A stretch of 64,000 nucleotides of DNA. Origin: Hymenobacter negativus (GTDB lineage Bacteria > Bacteroidota > Bacteroidia > Cytophagales > Hymenobacteraceae). The stretch lies in NCBI RefSeq assembly GCF_016056375.1, contig NZ_JAEDAE010000009.1, positions 141,259 through 205,258 on the forward strand, in the 5' to 3' direction. How positions within the stretch are numbered: position 1 is the stretch's first letter; each line of letters opens with the position of its first letter. The position numbers were made by a program, and so were the translations under genes. Under the pieces are notes generated by a model that saw only the letters and a list, made by a program, of their open reading frames with translations, searched no databases and was not told the origin of the DNA. This document shows positions 59,672-64,000 of the stretch, one piece after another.

Positions 59672-60895
59672 TTAAACCAGCTTTGCCAGGCTGGCTTTTA
59701 TGCGGCGAAACGCCTCCACCAGCTTGTCATCGGCGGCAGCAGTGCTAAAGCGCATGCACTCCGGCGCACCGAATGCATCGCCCGACACAGCCGAAACGTG
59801 CGCGTCGTTCAGCAGGTACAGGGCCAAAGCCATTGACGATGCAATGGTACTGCCGTCGGGCGCGGTGCGGCCGAAATAAGCCGAGACTTCGGGGAAAATG
59901 TAGAACGCGCCGCTGGGCGTGGGCGTGTTGAGGCCGGGAATGTCCTTCACGATATCCAGCACCAAGTCGCGGCGGCGGCGGTAGGCGGCCACCATCTCAT
60001 CGGCGGAGGCGCGGCCCCCACGCAGGGCGGCCAGGCCCGCCCGCTGGGCAATGGAGCAGGTACCGGAGGTAATCTGGCTCTGCATTTTCTCGCAAGCCGA
60101 GGCGATATCCTGCCGGGCGGCCAGGTAGCCCAGGCGCCAGCCCGTCATGGCGTAGCCTTTCGAGAAGCCATTCACCGTAATAACCCGGTCCTTTATTTCA
60201 TCAAAATGGGCCAGGCTGGCGTGCTCGCCCACGAAGTTGATGTACTCGTAAATCTCATCGGCCAGGGCGTACACTTGCGGGTGACGGGCCAGCACTGCGG
60301 CAATTTCGCCCAGCTCTTCGCGGCTGAAAACCGCGCCCGTGGGGTTGCAGGGCGAGGAATACATGATGAGCTTGGTGCGCGGCGTGATGGCGGCTTCGAG
60401 CTGTGCAGCGGTCACCTTGTACTCGTTTTCGAGGGTGCCCACCAGCGTTACGGGCACGCCTTCGGCCAGCTTCACCATCTCCTCGTAGCTCACCCAGTAG
60501 GGCGCGAACACGATGACTTCCTCGCCCGGATTGACCAGGCTGAGCACGACGTTGGCCAGGGCCTGCTTGGCCCCAGTGCTCACCACCACCTGGCTGGGCT
60601 GGAAATCGAGCTGGTTGTCGCGCTTGAATTTGTCGCAGATGGCCTGCCGCAGCTCCGGGATGCCGGGCACGGGCGTGTAGAAGGTGTAGCCGTCGTCGAG
60701 GGCCTGCTTGGCGGCGTCCTTGATGTACTGCGGGGTTTGGAAATCGGGCTCGCCAAAGCTCAAGTTGATGATGTCAATGCCTTTGGCCATCAGCTCGCGG
60801 GCTTTTTTGACCATGGCGATGGTAGCCGATTCGTTCATCGCCAGCAGGCGGTGCGAGAGGGGGGAAACGATGGCGGAAGTGGCGGTATCGGGCAT
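59672..60895 (-). CDS. aspC: Aspartate aminotransferase (class I/II)
   Basis: 407 residues from the ATG at 60893-60895; the frame is open for another 133 codons upstream through a hairpin element, which is not credible coding sequence. LSFGEPDFQTPQYIKDAA, YTPVPGIPELRQAI, STGAKQALANVVLSL, SSPCNPTGAVFSREEL, and VNGFSKGYAMTGWRLGY with PLP Lys K246 identify an aminotransferase of subgroup I beta (thermophile AspC/AspAT type). It transfers the amino group between aspartate and 2-oxoglutarate; related substrates are possible. A TACCTTTG box lies 24 bases before the ATG. Confidence 0.92.
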   Translation of the reverse strand: MPDTATSAIVSPLSHRLLAMNESATIAMVKKARELMAKGIDIINLSFGEPDFQTPQYIKDAAKQALDDGYTFYTPVPGIPELRQAICDKFKRDNQLDFQPSQVVVSTGAKQALANVVLSLVNPGEEVIVFAPYWVSYEEMVKLAEGVPVTLVGTLENEYKVTAAQLEAAITPRTKLIMYSSPCNPTGAVFSREELGEIAAVLARHPQVYALADEIYEYINFVGEHASLAHFDEIKDRVITVNGFSKGYAMTGWRLGYLAARQDIASACEKMQSQITSGTCSIAQRAGLAALRGGRASADEMVAAYRRRRDLVLDIVKDIPGLNTPTPSGAFYIFPEVSAYFGRTAPDGSTIASSMALALYLLNDAHVSAVSGDAFGAPECMRFSTAAADDKLVEAFRRIKASLAKLV

Positions 60896-60919
60896 ATCTG
60901 ACAATGGCGAGTGGGACGG

Positions 60920-60927
60920 CAAAGGTA
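60920..60927 (-). promoter_or_regulatory. -7 box (TACCTTTG) for the aminotransferase
   Basis: Exact TAnnTTTG match on the minus strand, 24 bases before the ATG. A hairpin element starts 22 bases upstream of the box. Confidence 0.5.
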
Positions 60928-60949
60928 ATTCAATTGTCAATGGTCCATC

Positions 60950-61040
60950 TGTCATCCTGAGCGGAGCGAAGGACCTTATCACGTTTGAAGGAGCAATTCG
61001 CGCAAACGTGATAGGGTCCTTCGCTCCGCTCAGGATGACA
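60950..61040. repeat. palindromic element, TGTCATnnnGAnC superfamily (copy 5)
   Basis: Arms 60950-60987 and 61003-61040 match at 37 of 38 positions around a 15-base centre. The arm is nearly the same as copy 4, with a paired change C to G on one arm and G to C on the other. Confidence 0.95.
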
Positions 61041-61068
61041 AACGTAAGCCAGATGACAGGCGAGACGG

Positions 61069-63096
61069 CTACTGCCCCAGGCGGCGCCAGCAGCGCCAGA
61101 GCACGCTCAGGTCGGTGCCCGGCTCGTAGTCTTTGGCGTAGAGCAGCTCCAGGCGGCGGAGCGTCACCTCGTTGAGGGGCGTGGCGGAGTTGGCGGCATC
61201 GGCGGGCGATAGCACGGCGGGCACGGCGCGGGCCGGACCTTCGAGGTGACGCAGGCCTACCCAGGTGCGGCGGCCCAGCAGCACCGACGCGCAATTGCGC
61301 AGGAAACCGGCTTTTTGCGCTTGAAACCAGACCAGCACCGGGCTCAGCGCCAGCAGGGCGGCGCTGCTGAGCAGGTCGAGCAGGCGCTTGGCGCGGGCCT
61401 GCTGGGGCTGATAGAGGTTAAGAGCAATGTCGAGGGTGTAATAGTCGCCGGGCGCGTCTTTGCTGCTGCTGCCGATGATGTACTGGCTGTCTTCAGGCAG
61501 GATTTTGTAGGCCACGGGCGGCTCGGCGGGCAGGCCCAGCATGAGGGCGATAATCTGGCTGGCGGGCAAATCCTTGCCGCAAAATATCAGCTCATTCAGC
61601 CCGTAGAGACGGATAATGTCGTCGAGTTGGCGCAGCTCACCCAGGGCTTCGCCCGATGAATGAGTGACTGAGTGGCTGAGCGACGGGATATCAAGTCCGG
61701 GTTCAGCCGGCTCCTCCCCCACGCTCACGTAGCCAATCACGCGGGCCGACACCTGGGCGGCATCCAGCAGCTGGCGCACGCGGCGGCTTTCGGGGCCGGA
61801 GCCCACGATGGCAATGTTTTTCTGCCGCCGCTCGCTCAGGTGCAGGTTTTTATACTTGATGAAGTGCGCCACCAGCTGCCGCCCCACCAGTGCCGCCACG
61901 GCCCAGGCGCCGCCCAGAATAATCAGTGCCTTCGAAAACCGCCAGGCATCCAGAAAATTCGAGGCGGCCGAAATCAGCAGCGTGCCGATGAATATGCCGC
62001 GCACCACCCGCGAGGTGCGTACCGGCTGGTCGTAGCCGCCGCTGAGGTAGGCCGAGGTGAGCCAGACCGCGATGTAGGCCGGCACCGCTACCGCCATGTA
62101 TTGCGGCGGGTACGCGCCCGGCACAAACTTGTGGTTGTGCTCCCAGTAGGTTTTCAGAAAGTACATGCCGCCCCAAATCAGGCCGGCATCGAGCAGCAGC
62201 GGGGCGGCGCGCACGGCCAAGCGTTCGGCCACGGCGGCGCCGGCCCGCAGCCAGATGGCCGCGTTGATGAGCAGCGAAAACAGGCCCGCCCGGCCAGGTG
62301 CGAAGTGCTTCTGAGCAAAAATCACCATCGCCCGGTAGAACACAAACACGTAGTTCACGCTGGTGCGCTTCGTGCTTTCGCCCTTGTAATGAATGATGCG
62401 GGTGCCGGGGAAATAATAGTTTTTCCAGCCGCCCTGCGTAAGGCGATACGAGAGGTCGATGTCCTCGCCGTACATGAAATAGTCCTCATCAAGCAGCCCC
62501 ACCTCGTCCAGTGCGGCCTTGCGCAGCAGCATGAACGCCCCACTCAGTACCTCAATTTCGTGCGTTTCCTCTTTATTCAGAAAGCCCAGGTGATAGCGGC
62601 CGAAGGTGCGCGATTTCGGAAACACGCTGGCCAGCCCAAACATCTTGTAGAATGCCACGGCCGGCGTGGGCAGGGCGCGCTTGCTTTCGGGCAGGAATTT
62701 GCCTTGGCCGTCGAGCATTTTCACGCCCAGGCCGCCGCAGTCAGGGTGCGCGTCCATGAAATCGCAGCAGGCGCGGAAGGTGTCTTCCTCCACCACCGTG
62801 TCGGGGTTCAGCAGCAACTGGTACTGGCCGGTGGCGCGGCGCAGGGCCTGATTATTAGCCTTTGAGAAGCCTGGATTGTCGCGATTGGCAATAAGGATGA
62901 CCTCCGGAAACCGCGCCCGTACCATCGCCACTGAGCCGTCGGCTGAGTTGTTATCGACCACAAATACCTCCACCGGCTGGCCCAGCTTCTCCACGGCCCG
63001 CCGCACCGAGAGCAGCGCCTGCTCCAGGAAATAGCAGACGTTATAATTAACAATGACGACGGAGAGCTTGACCACGGGGCGCGAAATTACGGGCAT
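61069..63096 (-). CDS. GT2 glycosyltransferase fused to a degenerate sugar-transferase-like membrane module
   Basis: 675 residues from the ATG at 63094-63096; an in-frame ATG at 63103-63105, inside a hairpin element, would add three residues. Residues 8-260 are a GT-A family 2 domain (LSVVIVNYNVCYFLEQALLSV, VDNNSADGSVAMV, LLNPDTVVEEDTF with DxD-like NPD, and EDIDLSYRLTQGGW). After this come about five TM helices and a Rossmann-like CoA-binding segment (NIAIVGSGPESRRVRQLLDAAQ). These parts have the order of WcaJ-type polyprenyl sugar transferases. The C-terminus (KRLLDLLSSAALLALSPVL and YAKDYEPGTDLSVLWRCW) keeps the ends of the sugar-transferase domain but not its catalytic middle. Surface-glycan synthesis is likely. 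Confidence 0.85.
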   Translation of the reverse strand: MPVISRPVVKLSVVIVNYNVCYFLEQALLSVRRAVEKLGQPVEVFVVDNNSADGSVAMVRARFPEVILIANRDNPGFSKANNQALRRATGQYQLLLNPDTVVEEDTFRACCDFMDAHPDCGGLGVKMLDGQGKFLPESKRALPTPAVAFYKMFGLASVFPKSRTFGRYHLGFLNKEETHEIEVLSGAFMLLRKAALDEVGLLDEDYFMYGEDIDLSYRLTQGGWKNYYFPGTRIIHYKGESTKRTSVNYVFVFYRAMVIFAQKHFAPGRAGLFSLLINAAIWLRAGAAVAERLAVRAAPLLLDAGLIWGGMYFLKTYWEHNHKFVPGAYPPQYMAVAVPAYIAVWLTSAYLSGGYDQPVRTSRVVRGIFIGTLLISAASNFLDAWRFSKALIILGGAWAVAALVGRQLVAHFIKYKNLHLSERRQKNIAIVGSGPESRRVRQLLDAAQVSARVIGYVSVGEEPAEPGLDIPSLSHSVTHSSGEALGELRQLDDIIRLYGLNELIFCGKDLPASQIIALMLGLPAEPPVAYKILPEDSQYIIGSSSKDAPGDYYTLDIALNLYQPQQARAKRLLDLLSSAALLALSPVLVWFQAQKAGFLRNCASVLLGRRTWVGLRHLEGPARAVPAVLSPADAANSATPLNEVTLRRLELLYAKDYEPGTDLSVLWRCWRRLGQ

Positions 63097-63098
63097 AA

Positions 63099-63276
63099 CT
63101 GTCATTGCGAGCGTAGCGACGCAATCCGTCCTGTTCTCAGCGCCCAACTTGAAGATGTGATAAGCTTTTTTAATCCAACCAAAAAGCCCTGACACCAATG
63201 TGGTATCAGGGCTTGTCACGTTAGAAAGAGACTGGCATTGACAGGACGGATTGCGTCGCTGCGCTCGCAATGACAG
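63099..63276. repeat. palindromic element, TGTCATnnnGAnC superfamily (copy 6, long centre)
   Basis: Arms 63099-63134 and 63241-63276 agree at 35 of 36 positions. The head is TGTCATTGCGAGCG. The 106-base centre contains a terminator-like hairpin (63185-63212) and a T-rich run. Confidence 0.9.
63185..63212 (-). terminator. probable recR terminator nested in a palindromic element
   Basis: On the minus strand AGCCCTGATACC pairs with GGTGTCAGGGCT (one mismatch), followed by TTTTTGG. It lies 73 bases after the recR stop. Confidence 0.7.
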
Positions 63277-63284
63277 GCCAGCCC

Positions 63285-63899
63285 CTACCGGGCCTGACGC
63301 AAACGGTCGACGATGCTGCGGCCGAGGGTAATTTCGTCGGCGTATTCCAGTTCGCCGCCCATCGGGATACCCCGGGCAATGGTGCTGATGTGCACGTTGG
63401 GCAAATCGCGCAGGCGGCGCGAGAGGTAGAAGGCCGTGGTGTCGCCCTCCATCGTGGGCGAAATGGCGAGGATGACCTCGCGCACTTCCGAGTCTTCGGC
63501 CGAAGCCCGTTCCACCAGCGAATCAATGTGCAAATCGGACGGGCCCACGCCTTCAATGGGCGAAATCACGCCGCCCAGCACGTGGTACACGCCCTTATAC
63601 TGGCCGGTGTTTTCGATGGCAATGACGTCGCGCACGTCCGAAACCACGCACACCAGACTGTGGTCGCGCAGCTTGTTGGCGCAGATGCCACACTCCTCGG
63701 CGTCGGAAATGCTGTGGCAGGTTTTGCAGTAAGTTATTTCAAAACGCATCTTGGCCAAGGCCTCGGCCAGGGTGGCCGTGGTGTCCATTTCGGCCTTCAG
63801 CAGGTGCAGAGCCAGGCGCAAGGCCGTTTTGCGGCCAATGCCGGGCAGACGCGAAAGCTCGCCAACGGCGTTTTCAATCAGTTTGGAGGGGAATTCCAT
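63285..63899 (-). CDS. recR: Recombination protein RecR
   Basis: 204 residues. A helix-hairpin-helix near the start (LSRLPGIGRKTALRLALHLL) is followed by a C4 zinc finger (CKTCHSISDAEECGIC) and a Toprim domain (VCVVSDVRDVIAIENTGQYKGVYHVLGGVISPIEGVGP). The C-terminal Walker-B-like region reads EVILAISPTMEGDTTAFYLSR. With RecO/RecF it loads RecA at ssDNA gaps. Length is normal. The start ATG at 63897-63899 lies 32 bases from a large palindrome at the right edge. Confidence 0.96.
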   Translation of the reverse strand: MEFPSKLIENAVGELSRLPGIGRKTALRLALHLLKAEMDTTATLAEALAKMRFEITYCKTCHSISDAEECGICANKLRDHSLVCVVSDVRDVIAIENTGQYKGVYHVLGGVISPIEGVGPSDLHIDSLVERASAEDSEVREVILAISPTMEGDTTAFYLSRRLRDLPNVHISTIARGIPMGGELEYADEITLGRSIVDRLRQAR

Positions 63900-63903
63900 T
63901 CAG

Positions 63904-63931
63904 AGGATTGGTGGATTGGTGGATTGGTGGA
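63904..63931 (+). repeat. direct repeats of GGATTGGT
   Basis: The ten-base unit GGATTGGTGG is repeated almost three times in tandem immediately before the edge palindrome. The derived frames (IGGLVDWW-like) are a known artefact of such repeats and not genes. Confidence 0.7.
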
Positions 63932-64000
63932 GTGGTGGGCTGGCGGATTGATGGATTGTTGATGCAGCACCAACAATCCATCAATCCGCCAGCCCACCAC
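63932..64000. repeat. palindrome cut by the right window edge
   Basis: Perfect 30-base arms (63932-63961, 63971-64000) with a 9-base centre. The right arm runs exactly to the last base of the window, so the element may continue. It lies upstream of recR. Confidence 0.9.

Noticed and set aside
60896..61294. 133-codon N-terminal extension of the aminotransferase
   Set aside because: It runs through a hairpin element and into the GT2 gene; the translated repeat has no family match, and a -7 box lies inside it.
63097..63270. N-terminal extension of the GT2 protein through the palindrome
   Set aside because: The peptide is translated repeat and terminator sequence; the GT2 fold starts at residue 8 from the ATG at 63096.
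63751..64000. frames encoding IGGLVDWW-like peptides at the right edge
   Set aside because: Generated by the GGATTGGTGG tandem repeat; not a gene.
1..64000. CRISPR array, prophage or integrative element
   Set aside because: No regularly spaced direct repeats, cas genes, integrase, transposase or phage structural genes were seen. The repeats present are inverted and individually spaced.
1..64000. tRNA, rRNA or riboswitch genes
   Set aside because: No cloverleaf with a CCA-end pattern and T-loop GGTTCRAAT, no rRNA stretches and no recognisable riboswitch core in the intergenic regions I read by eye. A covariance-model scan could still find small RNAs.

Overview
The window looks like chromosomal DNA of a GC-rich member of the Bacteroidota (Cytophagales; Hymenobacter or a close relative is my best guess). 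Evidence seen directly: two proteins with type IX secretion (T9SS) C-terminal sorting domains, SusC-like/TonB-dependent receptors with carboxypeptidase-regulatory plugs, a DUF4249 lipoprotein next to one of them, many short CxxD/KK-type lipoproteins, almost no Shine-Dalgarno sequences, and repeated TAnnTTTG (-7) promoter boxes. The genus is inference. I see no rRNA, tRNA, CRISPR array, prophage, integrase or transposase gene.

Layout. 1-13 kb: an edge-cut RICIN/PD40/OmpA envelope protein, a DUF2945 protein, an amino-acid permease, two tandem Spy-like periplasmic proteins, a T9SS-exported BNR protein, an MBL-rhodanese sulfur enzyme, an EamA transporter, RarA and SppA. 13-20 kb: small lipoproteins, purine nucleoside phosphorylase, then a TonB receptor/DUF4249/lipocalin-like lipoprotein group and thioredoxin. 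20-28 kb: a small HNH protein, a DUF6687-like protein, and sbcD and sbcC separated by a secreted protein with its own terminator. 28-36 kb: a ClC channel with CBS domains, a RhuM-Fic protein, lipoamide dehydrogenase, a TPR lipoprotein, a geranylgeranyl-reductase-like flavoprotein and FabG. 36-45 kb: a T9SS SGNH esterase with InlB-like repeats, a VWA membrane protein, an NAD(P)-binding protein, an MBL hydrolase, a pseudouridine synthase and an alpha/beta hydrolase. 45-53 kb: an FCP1-like phosphatase, DnaK, secreted proteins, an EEP-family protein, PurE, MarC and MarR. 53-64 kb: an outer-membrane TonB-type receptor behind a palindrome, HemE, a PhnA-like protein, a heptose kinase, an aspartate aminotransferase, a GT2 fusion protein and RecR.

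Most genes are housekeeping or envelope genes in short transcription units, many closed by strong perfect-stem terminators. I do not find a clear new multi-gene system. The most striking structure outside genes is a set of intergenic hairpin elements of several families. Six share a head TGTCATnnnGAnC and have arms of about 25-46 bp. Two others share TGTAGAGACGC, one pair shares a GGATT-type sequence, and one element lies inside a coding region. Several lie exactly at gene edges: one forms the stop codons of two convergent genes, one the stop codon of a TonB receptor, one the start codon of a flavoprotein. Four consecutive gene junctions from hldE-like to upstream of recR each carry one. Two sister elements show compensatory changes in their stems. 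Two regulatory palindromes also stand out: TTATGATATATCATAA between marR and the TonB receptor, and GGTGACAATCTGTCACC in front of dnaK. Coordinates of starts are chosen at ATG where possible; alternatives are stated.
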